A stretch of DNA of 64,000 nucleotides from Anolis sagrei. Taxonomy: Eukaryota; Chordata; Lepidosauria; Squamata; Anolidae. Below the pieces are notes generated by a model. That model searched no databases and had not been told where the DNA came from. It saw only the letters and a list, made by a program, of their open reading frames with translations. This document shows positions 25,201-35,100 of this stretch, piece by piece (the stretch's first letter is position 1; each line of letters begins with the position of its first letter). The position numbers were made by a program, and so were the translations under genes. The stretch lies in NCBI RefSeq assembly GCF_037176765.1, contig NC_090023.1:53584866-53648865 (forward strand). Direction: 5' to 3'.

Positions 25201-26674
25201 TCTGCAAGCTAAACATGTCCAGTTCTTTAAGCCGCTCCTCATAGGGCTTCTTCTCCAGACCTCTGATCATTTTAGTCACCCTCCTCTGGACACATTCCAG
25301 CTTGTCAACATCTCCCTTCAATTGTGGTGCCCAGAATTGGACACAGTATTTCAGGTGTGGTTAGACCAAGGCAGAATAGAAGGGTGGCATGACTTCCCTG
25401 GATCTAGACACTATGCTCCTGTTTATGCAGGCCAAAATCCCATTGGCTTTTTAAGCTGCTGCATCACATTGTTGGCTCATGTTTAACTTGTTGTCCACAA
25501 AGACTCCAATATCTTTTTCACACGTACTGCTGTCGAGCCATGTATCTTTGCATTTCAATTTTTTCTGCCTAAGAACAAATGCTGTTTTGACTTTTGCAGA
25601 TTTGATTATTCACAGTTTTGATTTAAAAAATTCTCTAGGTACTGCAGTGTGACTCTAGTTATACTGAGTGATCTGTAGAGTTTAGAAAGAGCACTTTTCT
25701 AGGAATCTCTAGGTCTGCTAAGCTGATTCTTCTAATGGAAATTGACCATAGAATTGTGCTGGAAGATGTAGACATTTCTTAAAAAGTTATCTCTAAGGTA
25801 AAAAAAATCTATATCACATTTTGTCACTTTCACAGCGGGCCTGTGCCTCTTACCCAGCCAATGTGAAGGGCTGATTGCAGAGTAAAATATCTTACATAGT
25901 CATTGCCATAAAAATGCAATTTCTTGTTTCTGATCCCAAATGGACGTAGAAGACAATGTGTGATATCCTCAGAGGGGAAAAGATAGTTTTGTTAAGTCAT
26001 CCTAATGATTTGACAGATCAAGAGTTAAATCCAATGACTAGTTATAACTGGATTGAGTGTTAACTTTTTCTAGTTGACTCTTTTAAATAAATTGGTGATA
26101 TAACAAGCACAGTCCCATTCTAAAGTCATGCCAAGTATGAGGAATTGATGCTTTATGTGATGAATATTATAGTTATTTTCTAGTTTTATTCTAGAAATAT
26201 TATTAATATGTCTTTGATAATAGGTTGCTTCCTATGTAGGTGTGTAATTACATGTTCTGGCAAGCTGATGTTTGTCTGTCTTCCTCCACAGTTTTTCTAT
26301 GCTATCTCGAGCAGCAAATCTTCCAACGTTATAGTTTTGTTGCTGGCACAGATCATGGTGAGTATTTCGGGGAACTTTGAAGGAGAAAAGCTACTTCTTG
26401 TCCTCTCCAATCTGTTTATTCAGCGGGGGAAACAGGGCACCTGATGGTTCTTTTCTCTTCCTTGCAGGGGATGTATTTTGTGTCTTCGGTGCTACTTATT
26501 CGGATGAGCATGCCCTTGGAGTATCGCACCATCATTACCGAAGTCCTAGGGGAATTGCAGTTCAACTTCTACCACCGCTGGTTTGATGTGATATTCCTTG
26601 TCAGCGCTCTCTCCAGTATCCTCTTCCTATATCTCGCACATAAGCAGGCTCCTGAAAAACATATGGCACCCTGA
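6328..26674 (+). CDS. GPR89: GPR89, Golgi pH regulator (14 coding exons)
   Basis: Multi-pass membrane protein of the Golgi pH regulator / GPCR-type G protein (plant GTG) family, an anion channel needed to acidify the Golgi. Coding exons: 6328-6369, 9097-9156, 9646-9749, 12343-12449, 12581-12682, 15239-15359, 17026-17106, 18013-18122, 20117-20205, 21182-21274, 21625-21720, 23095-23184, 26292-26357, 26468-26674. They join in frame to 1368 nt, 455 residues plus stop, the human length; residues such as MSFLIDSS at the start, [20 protein letters not shown] in exon 9 and APEKHMAP at the end are nearly identical to human as I recall it. About nine hydrophobic segments are visible, e.g. residues 36-67, 75-95, 109-125, 289-306, 343-363 and 430-446. 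All introns are GT-AG except intron 7, which begins GC. The start ATG sits in CCACCATGA, a good Kozak context. Codon phases match at every junction. Introns hold SINEs, L2, CR1 and hAT-like elements. Confidence 0.97.
6428..6440. repeat. Poly-C tract just inside GPR89 intron 1
   Basis: Uninterrupted run of C about 60 bp downstream of the exon 1 donor. Similar homopolymer runs occur near 13921, 23561, 29868, 50777, 60296 and 60407, mostly next to repeat ends. Confidence 0.8.
6730..6912. mobile_element. MITE with CCTGGGAGTTGTAGTTT core
   Basis: Inverted arms (AGCATGAATGTAG... / ...ATTCATTCTACAGTGTAGAT) around the common CCTGGGAGTTGTAGTTT core. Diverged relatives lie at 47490, 53325 and 61425. 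Confidence 0.55.
6923..6992 (+). mobile_element. Half of a palindromic hAT-type MITE
   Basis: Only the left arm (CAGGCCTGGGCAAACTTCGG then CCAGGTGTTTTGGACTTCAA) is present; the right arm is replaced by the next repeat. Confidence 0.6.
7015..7600 (+). repeat. Dispersed repeat with three internal sub-repeats
   Basis: Starts ACTAGCCATCCCCTGCCAC and ends in a TTTTTATTTATATTGAT tail. Inside, a unit beginning AGTTTGG(T/A)(C/T)CA and running through GTAGGTGAACTA recurs at 7079, 7233 and 7369 (spacings 154 and 136 bp). I recognise it as a common lizard repeat but cannot assign a class. Confidence 0.6.
7780..8585 (+). mobile_element. CR1 LINE, 3' part, degenerate
   Basis: Reads as the CR1 reverse transcriptase C-terminal half (FADD box at about 7988, [20 protein letters not shown] near 8120) with internal deletions and frame breaks, then the CR1 3' end GCTTTGAATGCAATTTTCCT and ATTCTGTG tail. 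5' truncated, as usual for CR1. Confidence 0.88.
10235..11165 (+). mobile_element. L2 LINE, reverse transcriptase fragment
   Basis: In GPR89 intron 3. Shows the L2 RT blocks in order: [14 protein letters not shown]-like near 10370, [26 protein letters not shown], then [11 protein letters not shown] at about 10733, then DYCNVV at 11125. Stops and frameshifts interrupt it. The 3' end is missing; a SINE follows 38 bp later. Confidence 0.88.
11203..11539 (+). mobile_element. tRNA-derived SINE (family A), full length
   Basis: Complete copy: tRNA-like head GGAGCCCCCGGTGGTGCAG with box B GGTTCGATTCC, the body, and the ACCTTTACCTTTTACC tail. It is flanked by the exact 10-bp duplication AACCATTTAA (11193-11202 and 11540-11549). 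Confidence 0.93.
13545..13745. mobile_element. Possible short DNA transposon with TA microsatellite
   Basis: Terminal string ATACCATATTTCATCGATTC and a rough inverse ending TAGAAGATATACAGTA enclose a (TA) run at 13629-13655. This resembles a common lizard inverted-repeat element, but termini are degraded. Confidence 0.4.
14528..14632 (+). mobile_element. CR1 LINE 3' end fragment
   Basis: Only the last 100 bp of CR1 (GGCCATCTGTCGGGGGTGCT through CTCTATGATTCT), in GPR89 intron 5. Confidence 0.85.
16219..16262. repeat. (AAT)n microsatellite
   Basis: About 15 copies of a 3-bp unit, abutting the tail of the next SINE; a smaller ATT run lies at 16028-16062. Confidence 0.95.
16264..16578 (-). mobile_element. 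tRNA-derived SINE (family A), full length
   Basis: Antisense copy from GGTAAAGGTTTCCCTTGACA to the tRNA-like head complement ending GGGCCCCC. In GPR89 intron 6. Confidence 0.9.
16703..16837. mobile_element. Palindromic hAT-type MITE with exact 8-bp target duplication
   Basis: Arms CAGTGGTTCTCAACCTGGGA and complement; exact TATTAGAG duplicates at 16695-16702 and 16838-16845. In GPR89 intron 6, about 190 bp before exon 7. Confidence 0.92.
16853..16970 (-). mobile_element. CR1 LINE 3' end fragment
   Basis: Antisense CR1 tail (AATCATAGAGTTGGAAGAGA and following); ends about 55 bp before GPR89 exon 7. Confidence 0.8.
17187..17320 (+). mobile_element. hAT-like element left end
   Basis: Starts CAGTGGTTCTCAACCTGTGG followed by GTCGCAGCC, the left end of a longer hAT element; no right end found. 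Confidence 0.55.
19027..19277 (+). mobile_element. tRNA-derived SINE (family A)
   Basis: Head, body with an internal deletion, and ACCTTTACC tail; flanked by 13-bp duplicates differing at one base (TTCCCCTCTATAA at 19014 and TTCCCCTCCATAA at 19278). In GPR89 intron 8. Confidence 0.92.
20649..20876 (-). mobile_element. tRNA-derived SINE (family B)
   Basis: Antisense copy of the second SINE family (ACTTGAGAAACTGCAAGTCG near the tail side; GCGCCACTGGG at the tRNA head). In GPR89 intron 9, followed by an A/G-rich run at 20896-20946. Confidence 0.88.
21885..22385 (-). mobile_element. LINE C-terminal fragment, possibly R4-type
   Basis: On the minus strand broken frames read [20 protein letters not shown]-like and [20 protein letters not shown]-like text, which I recall from the C-terminal, restriction-like endonuclease region of R4/NeSL-type LINEs in lizards. 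Frames are disrupted. Family is tentative. Confidence 0.45.
22626..22745 (+). mobile_element. Internal fragment of a hAT-like element
   Basis: Shares the string GCTGATTCAGAAAA-TGCATT and CATCAGCTCT with the whole element at 29517-29834. No termini are present. Confidence 0.5.
23205..23453 (-). mobile_element. tRNA-derived SINE (family B) next to GPR89 exon 12
   Basis: Antisense full-length copy from CATGTCAGGAGCGACTTGAG to the head complement GACACTGGGGGCTCC. Its tail side lies only about 20 bp from the exon 12 donor at 23185. Confidence 0.9.
23868..23970 (-). mobile_element. 5S rRNA-derived SINE
   Basis: The minus strand resembles the 5S rRNA gene: the plus strand reads CCTGCTTAGCTTCTCAGATC and AGTCTCCATAACCAGCCAGA, diverged antisense 5S including the internal promoter, and CAGCACCTGGCATTCC at the 5S 3' side. 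Such heads define 5S-Sauria-type SINEs of squamates. Gaps and substitutions rule out a working 5S gene. Confidence 0.7.
24806..25575 (-). mobile_element. CR1 LINE, 3' part
   Basis: Antisense CR1 covering the 3' tail (AATCACAGAGTTGGAAGAGA) and the C-terminal coding part; the minus strand reads [20 protein letters not shown] and [20 protein letters not shown]. It contains a 23-bp unit repeated three times. In GPR89 intron 12. Confidence 0.92.
24951..25019. repeat. 23-bp minisatellite, three exact copies
   Basis: Unit starting GAAGCTCCTTCC and ending CACTCTG at 24951, 24974 and 24997, all identical. It grew from CR1 sequence, which normally has one copy. Confidence 0.95.
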
Positions 26675-26996
26675 CTGCTTCTTAATCCTTCGTTGCATGG
26701 TGGGTGAGGACGATGTGTTGGCATACTGCCGTCTTATAGTGGCTGCTCCTACGATGGATAATCGGCTCCTTGGTTCAGATCAAATGATTAGCTGCGGGCA
26801 AAGAGGGGCAAGAGGTGGCCTGCGAGATGCAGCTCTCGGAAGACAAGTATGTCCTTGGGGAAATAAACCACAAGAGGAAAAGAAAAAAGAGCTCTCAGGA
26901 AGCAGGAGTGGGAGAAACTGCTCTGTAGTGTTTGGAAAATGAGACTGGCAATATTGTCTTAATCTGGAAAGTGGTGATTCTGGAACCAAATTTCTA

Positions 26997-27002
26997 AATA
27001 AA
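26997..27002 (+). terminator. Poly(A) signal of GPR89
   Basis: A canonical AATAAA lies about 320 nt after the GPR89 stop codon and is followed by a T-rich, GT-rich stretch, which is the expected arrangement for cleavage and polyadenylation. It is the first canonical signal after the stop. Confidence 0.7.
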
Positions 27003-27231
27003 TCGGATTTTGTAATAATTTGTGGTATTTATCAATCCTAAACTTTTTGCTTTTGATAGCTTAAAGGGGGGCCAAGAGTGCAGAATTATATGGGCATTTC
27101 TAACATTGTCCTGAGAAGCTTGTGACCCAACTGAATACTGTCTACTTTCATTTTTTACCTTATATTACGGTTACAGATTCACATCAGTGGTCTAATATTG
27201 TTAGGCCATAATATGGGTAGCAGGAATACAG

Positions 27232-27775
27232 TACAGTCAACTCCCTGCATACCTGGGATTCTGCATCCCCAGATTCAACCACACATGTCTTCAAAATATT
27301 TGTAAAAAATTCAAAAACCAAAGTTCGATTTTGCTCTTATATATAAGGGCCCCCTGGTGGTGCAGCAAGTTAAACTGCTGAACTTGCTGACCGAAAGGTT
27401 GGCAGTTCAAATCCGGGGAGCAGGGTGAGTTCCTGCTGTTAGGCTCAGCTTCTGCCAACCTAGCAGTTTGAAAACATGCAAATGTGACTAGATCAATAGG
27501 TATCGCTTATTCAGGAAGGTAACGGCACTCCCTGCAGTCATATGACCATGATCTTGGAGGTGCCTATGGACAATGCCGGCTCTTTGGATTAGAAATGGAG
27601 ATGAGCACCACCACCCAGAGTTGGACATGATTAAATTTAATGTCAGGGGAAACCTGGACACAATTTTACTGCAGATGTGTGTGTGTGTGTATGTAAAGGA
27701 ATTTGAGGATCCACGGATTTTGATATCTATGAGGGTCTTGGAGCCAATATCAGTGGATACCAATGGCCCGTGTTA
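27232..27775 (+). mobile_element. Tigger-like DNA transposon split by a SINE
   Basis: Left part starts CAGTCAACTCCCTGCATACC; right part carries GGATCCACGGATTTTGATAT and GTCTTGGAGCCAATATCAGT, the family's usual right end. A family A SINE (27347-27656) interrupts it. Assignment to Tigger/pogo is from remembered terminal sequence. Confidence 0.6.
27347..27656 (+). mobile_element. tRNA-derived SINE (family A) inside a Tigger-like element
   Basis: Head GGGCCCCCTGGTGGTGCAG, box B GGTTGGCAGTTCAAATCC-like and body present; the tail ends at GGGGAAACCTGG without the full ACCTTT repeat. Confidence 0.88.
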
Positions 27776-28870
27776 TTATGAAATGCATTTCAGCCCTTTT
27801 ATTGCTTTATTGCAACCATTTATTGTAAATAATACCCGCACCTTGTAGAATTTCAGTAGCAAAGATCTATGTATTATAATAATCTGCTATTGCTGGTGGA
27901 ATACAGCAGGGTGTCATTGCTGGTCTTTGAATACCTTCCCTAGACAGAGTGGTGTACCTGCGAATAATATGGGGACAACTCCCAGTAGCAGCTGATAATA
28001 AAGTCATGGAAAGGGATGCCCTCTTTTTTTTTTAATAGCAGTAACTATATTATTTAAATGTTGCTTTCACACACAAGCCATCCATGTAGCACTATCTGTT
28101 CTATGTGACATTTGTGTTTGATGGGGGCAGTGCAAGAGTTAGTACTGATTGACTTCACTAGTAATTGGATTGTAAAGCCAAGGGAATCCCTGCACTGAGT
28201 TGCGATTGGAAGCTCAGGAACATCTTCTGTCTGGTCTGCTGAGCAGATAAACAGAAAGAGGAAAGGAGATTTAGCTGAGAAAGAAGGGGTGGAAAACTTC
28301 ACAATGCAATAATTAGCTTATAGGTATGAGACATAAAGAGAAAAGTCACTTCAATCCTGGTTGCCTGAAGCCTTTTGTGGGGAGGACTGTTTGTTGGGCT
28401 CCAACCTTCTAGGGATCACATGTGATCAGCAATCCTGTGTCTTCTCTAGTTTTTTTTAAAGATGTGTGAATTTTTTGAACGTGCCAAAGATAGAGGGAGA
28501 ACTTAATTGTTACATAGCACAAACAAAATATTGTTCAAAGCACCTGTATATCTGGAGCACTTCAGATGCACACAAGAATGAAATTTTATTTTCAAGCTCG
28601 CAATAAAAGAAGTCTTCAAAATAATTGGTACTGGAAATAATAAATCCATGTTGGCGAGACACACATGGCAGCTTCTTCCAAGTGGTTAAAATATTGGACA
28701 GCAAAGTCTAAAGTTAATTCATTCTAAAATGTCTATCCGTCAGAGCTTCTTATCTGAAAATGGTAAACAGAATATAGTGTGATAGATTTTAATAAAATTA
28801 TCTGCTGCTTTCATTGGGAGATGACCACTGGCTTTTATCATATGTGGACAGTGGCTCTAGCCAAAACAAT

Positions 28871-28876
28871 TTTATT
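28871..28876 (-). terminator. Candidate poly(A) signal of PDZK1
   Basis: On the minus strand this reads AATAAA, about 225 nt after the PDZK1 stop codon. It is a plausible 3' end, but the UTR is AT-rich and further hexamer-like strings lie downstream, so the choice is uncertain. Confidence 0.4.
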
Positions 28877-29101
28877 AAACAAATGCAATCTCCTCTTATT
28901 CTGAAATGGTTAAAACAATTATGTACCATCCCAGTCTTACACACGTTTTGTCTCAGAAGTAGTTTCCCCAGTGTTCAGTGGGACTTTGCTTCAAATAAGC
29001 ATCTACCAATAATAGTAGTAGGAAGTTCTTTGCTTCAGAATAGGAGTCATACAGCATTGCCTTTCAAGTACAAATGTGGGAAGGTAAAGTGATTTTTGAT
29101 A

Positions 29102-32100
29102 TCACAGTTTGGTATCTTCACTTCCATTATCTGAATCTGAAGAAGAGGATATGCTGGCCTAGAGGAGAAAAGCAATAGGTATTATTATGCCAAATCAGTA
29201 GTCTCATGAAGCCTTCTTTATTGTTCAATGGATGATTCTGCAGTTTCAGAAGAATGACAATAATGGAGTATTTTTAGAGGTTAATCTGGAGATGTAGTCA
29301 TGGTATAGGTTAAGGGCTGTTCACACAATGCCAAAGTTGCTTTCTCGGCTCAATATTCTTATGATTTTGAAAAGGAAGGCACTCAAAAGACAATTGCAGG
29401 ATAAAATCTGTAACCCTGGGATGCTTGTGTTCCTGACAGATTCTCATTTTTTTTCTCCATCTTTACAGTTTAAAGCAGTGGTTCTCAAACACTTAACTCT
29501 GTGACTCCCTTTATATCAGTGGTTCCTAACCTTTTTTTGACCAGGGATCACTTTAACAAGAGACCACTCTCCAACATCAGTATTAAAAGGATTACGAATC
29601 AGTTTTTCGTCAGCTTTGGATGTAGTTTGGTTATTTGGGGTGCTGATTCAGAAAACTGCATTTGATAGTCCACATCAGCTCTAGTTTCTGATGCAGAACA
29701 TATGCCATCTAGTAGTCGCCATCTGCTCATCCACAGAAAACCATGTGTAATAATCTAGAGCTGATGTGGTCTACCCAATGCAATTTTCAGAATCGGTACT
29801 CCAAATAACATGGACCACAGGTTGGGAACCACTGCTGTATAGCTACATGATGTGAGTGCCATTCCTCCCCCCCCCCCCCCGGTGCAAGATAGTTATGCAC
29901 AGTATAATACTTCATTTAGTGTATGTACATTTATGCATATCCCTATTTCAACATTTTATAAGGAATTTGCATTGTTCAAATTCAAACAGTTATTTAGTTT
30001 TACCCAACAAGTGAGTTTGTTGGGTAAAAGCTACTTTCATGAAGAGATAAATAATTAGTAATTCAATGTCTGAAAAAATTACTGTCTCCTTTGAGCAACT
30101 ACCATTCATGGGAGTTAGTCACTTACTGGTTTCAGTGACAGTGTGTCAGGCTATGGAGTATGTGTACTCTTTAACATTCTATATACAAATATATTTGGGT
30201 GTATATTTTTACATGTATTGATCATTGGTAAATATGTTTATCAAATGGAATAAGTATGTATTTCCACAATTCTATCCTTATTGTTCTTTCGCGTGTAGTT
30301 TGATGTTTCCTGTTTACATCCCGGTGGCGCAGTGGGTAAAAGCCCTGTGCCAGCAGGACTAAAGACCAACTGGTCGCATGTTTGAATCCGGGGAGAGGCG
30401 GATGAGCTCCCTCTATCAGTTCCAGCTCCTCAGGCGGGGACATGAGAGAAGCCTCCCACAAGGATGATAAAAACATCAAATCATCCAGGCGTCCCCTGGG
30501 AAACGTCCTTGCAGATGGCCAATTCTCTCACACCAGGAGTCACTCCTGACATGACAAAAAAAACAAAACAAAAAAACACCACTGAAGGGTTTTCTCACTC
30601 CTCCAAATGGCTTGGGCAAAGCTGAATGGGCACTCACAGTATTGTTACAATGAGATAACTTGATCACTTACTTGCAATTTAATCATATTTATATGGAGGT
30701 TAGATAGTTACTATTAATTTGAACGATTTTCTGTCCAAATATGTATCCTCAAAATTCAGGAGACTCCATCCTCATTCATTTCTCTCAATTTTTATAAGCA
30801 AAGTAACTCACTTTTTCTTGTTCTTCTGTCTGTGAGGGTTGTATCTCTGCATAAGCAGGTGGTTCGTTATCGTCGTCATCTAATGGATCTGCCATCGAGG
30901 CAGTAATAGGCATTTTCCGAGACTGGAAATATTGATAAGCTTCCTCTCCACACACTAGTAGTGCCAGCCTGTTGCCACTTTCATGGATTTTTGCCACTAC
31001 GACATCATAGTCCTCATTCTCCACATTGATACCATTCACCTCTATCAAGATGTCATCAACTTGCAGTCCTGCTAAGTCTGCTGGCCCATCATTATGTACC
31101 TGTCGTTATGTTAGAAGTAGACATTTTGCTGGTGAGTCTGGGCAACAGCACAAGGTGACAATGTTGACTCGGTTTATGTTTCACTAGACCAGGGTTACTC
31201 AAGCTGTGCTCCTCCAGATGTTTTGGACTGTAGCTCCCACAATTCTTAACAGCTGGTAAGATGGCTGGGATTTCTGGGAGCTGAAGTCCAAAACACCTGG
31301 TGGAGCATAGTTTGAGAAACACTGCACTAGACTATTGAACATGTATTCATAGTAGGAAGCTTGCATGCCCATAACTTTTACAAATAACAATATACAATTA
31401 TTAAAAGAGTAGTATAACTTCTAAGTTACCAACATGTACATTGCTGAAATAAAAGGGAAATAAAAGGGAAAATGTGATTAATTTTGTAGAAGTGGCTATT
31501 GAAGGGCTTTGTTAAGACACAATTGCCACATTTGAACAGTAGCATAATTGTGTTGTCGAAGGCTTTCATGGCCGGAATCATTGGGTTGCTGTGAGGTTTC
31601 CATGCTGTATGGCCATGTTCCAGAAGCATTCTCTCCTGATGTTTTGCCCACATCTATGGCAGGCAGCCTCAGAGGTTGAAACAAGCTGGGCCAGCTAACA
31701 CATCCCAACAAAGGATTCCCCCAGGCAGGAATCAGCCAGTCTTTGAAGCAGCAAGGCCATTCAGTGCTCATCAAAGTGGCCAATTGCAACATTCACAATT
31801 GCCTCCAACAGACCAGCGTTCTTTCTCCTACCCTGGACATTCCACAGATGTATAGACCACACTTGCCTAGTTTCCAGCACACCTCTGGAATCTCTGAGGA
31901 TGGCTGCCATAAATGTGGGTGAAATGTCAGGAGAGAATGCTTCTGGAACATGACTATACAGCCCAGAAAACTCACAGCAACCAAGTAGCATAATTGCCAC
32001 ATTTGAACAGCATCATTAGATTTTCAATACATGTACATTGTACATTTCTATTCTGTTCCTGAATAACTTGGTAAATTTTAGTGCAGTTGTAAAAGATCCC

Positions 32101-35100
32101 GAAAATATTTATTTTTGACACTATTTAAAAACAAGGTTTTTTCCAGGACATTTTTTCTAAGCTCAATTTTCTAATAACCAAATGCAGCCTTAAACAAGCT
32201 TATCCAGAAGGACATCTCTGGCTAGTATATATAGGACTGCAGCCTAAGATGGTGTACATGTTATGGTCCTATGGCTGGGTGGACCGGGCAGTGGGGACAT
32301 CCATCTGCCCACCCTGGATGGCGAGGCGTTACGCCCGTCATCATTGGTAAAGAGTCTGGGAGTCCTTTTGGACCCTCTGCTGACAATGGAGGCCCAGGTC
32401 TCCGCCGTGAGCAAAACCGCCTTCTTTCACCTGCGGCAGGCTAGACGGCTGGCCCCCTACCTGTCCAGGGACGACCTAGCTACGGTGATCCAGGCCACGG
32501 TCATCTCAAGGCTGGACTACTGTAACGCCCTCTACATTGGCCTCCCTCTGTCGGTGATTCGGAAGCTCAAGTTGGTACAAAACGCAGCTGCTCGGCTTCT
32601 TGCGAGAATTCCGATGAGATGCCACATAACACCAATCTTACTACAGCTGCATTGGTTACCAATTGAGCACCGGATCACTTTCAAAGTGATGGTACTCACC
32701 TTTAAGGCCTTGCATGGTCTGGGACCAATGTATCTGAGGGATCGTCTCACCCCCTACCAACCCCAGAGATCCCTCCGCTCTGAGGACCAAGATCTATTGG
32801 AAGTCCCCAGTGTCAAGACCTTGCGTCTAACGGCAACCAGACGCAGAGCCTTCACAGCAGTGGTGCCATCAGTCTGGAATGCTCTGCCACCTGAAGTTCG
32901 TGCCCTGCGGGACTTCCCAGCTTTCCGCAGGGCATGTAAGACATACCTGTTCCGACAGGCTTTTAATGTTTGATACTGTTGTTTTTAAATTGTTTTAAAT
33001 TGCTTTTAAACTTTGTTAGATTTTAGCTATTCTTGTAAGCCACTTCGAGCCCCAGGGGAGTGGCGGCATATAAGTTTAAATAATAAATAAATAAAATATT
33101 ATTGGTACCATGCAACTCTATTCACAATTGATAAAATTATGGCACAAATACAATTTTTGTGACTCTTCAGGTGTTGTGAGACTGGGTGACTATAGCTATG
33201 AAAGCTATAGATGTTATAATGGATGGTAATGGATGTTGAGGGTTGCAATTGCATAACTTTTGGAGGATGGCATGATTCATACAGTGGGTGTACTCTGGAA
33301 AATGCATCAGTCCTGCCAGTTTACAAAGAGCTTTCAGTACTTTCTTTCTTCAACTCCAGGGTTGTATGCTACAAGATACAGAAGGCAACCAGGTGACAAA
33401 TTGGGAATCTGTATATTTTATGCTGTGATAGTTTTAATTTGTTATCTTGGTACTTTTAAATATAGTGTTCCTTTGCTACTTTGCGGTTCACTTTTTGCGG
33501 ACTCGCTGTTTCATGGGTTTTTGCCTCCTGGCAACGATGGAGTGTGGAAGGGAGTTTCACCCTCCCCTCCTCCCTCAGGAGAGAGGCAGCCAATCATAAA
33601 AAAGAGAGGGAAGATAAAAAGCAGTGTGTAAATCACGGCCTTATAGCTAGCAAAAGAAAAAAGGTGTGTGGAGCCTTTTAATCTCTCCTCGCTCACCCTC
33701 AGAATGTGAAATATATTTATATAACATCCCTCCTTTGTGGATTTTCACTTTTTGCGGGTGGTCCTGGAATGTAACACCCACAATAAGTGAGGGAACACTG
33801 TACCTTGTGCATATATCTATGTGCATGCATGTATATTGTTGCTAACTGCCAATGTCTACTTCAATTGAGGATGACCCTATATTCATTCTGCTGTCAACAG
33901 CCCTGTTTAGGTCCTGCAAATGAAGGGCTGTGGCTTTCTTGACTGATTCTATCCATTTGGAATGCTTTCTATCATCTTCCTCTTTCCATGATGTGTCCAA
34001 ACTATTATAGTCTCAGTTTAGTCATTTTAGTTCCTTGAGAGAGTTCAGGCTTGATTTGCTCTAAGAAAAAATTAATTATCTTTTGGGCAGGGTATCAACT
34101 GAAAGCTCTTCCATACCACATTTCAAATGTATTGATTTTACAACCATATTTAAAAATTAGAAATACAATGGCATGGACAATGCTGACCTTTGTATGCAAC
34201 AACATACAGCGATTGTGTGAATATGTATGTTTCTCTCTCTCTGCACACACACATATATGGGGCAGCATAACCACTTTCCTATGTTGATTATTAATTCTTG
34301 CATCTGCCCTAAGACAGGATGCATAGAATTAATTGCAGAATGTCACTGCTCTTAGAAAACAATCATTAGTAAATTCAGATATTTATGTTAACTTGCTTGC
34401 ATCCCTGCTTTATTCTGATCTAGTTCTACTTTTAGAGTACCTTTTCATATGAATCTCAATGATGAGAATTTTCTTTACAATTGTTATTTGATGTCAAGGT
34501 GGCCTTAATGTATGGAGGCCCTAATAATGACACACCTGCAAGAGTCTTAGGGCCCTTTCAGACAGGCTCTATATCCCAGGATCTGATCCCAGTTTTTCTG
34601 CTTTAAACTGGATTATATGAGTATGCACTGCTAGATAACCTGGGATAAACAGAAAACCTGGGATCAGATCTTGGGATATAGGGCCTGTCTGGAAGGGCCC
34701 TCAGCCATCAACTGTCCTGCTCAGGTATTGGAAAATCAAGGCCATTACTTCCTTGAATCCACCTGTAATGCAGTCATCTTCTTTTTCTCCATCTTCTTTT
34801 CTTTAAAAATGAAAAACAATGAGATAGATTTGAACTTTCACATCCAAAAATGGGTAGTTGCAGAAAAAAAAGGTAAATTGCAGTGGGCCAGGGGCTGATG
34901 AAAGTGAAAAGTTAAATTATCATGAGAAAAGAAAATGTCTCGGGTATAGTACTTGATGCTGTTCAGGTTCAGGAAAGTAATGCAGGGCTTTCTGGGGTTC
35001 TTTGATTTTTGCATAATATTCTCTTTTAAACAGTATACTTTAAGTTACTAAATTCAGGAGTAATTATAATAATTAAGTCACAAGTAGTAGATCAGAAGCA

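Noticed and set aside
32263-32973. 236-codon open frame as a host gene
   Set aside because: Matches the L2 C-terminal region and is followed by the L2 3' UTR and AAAT-type tail.
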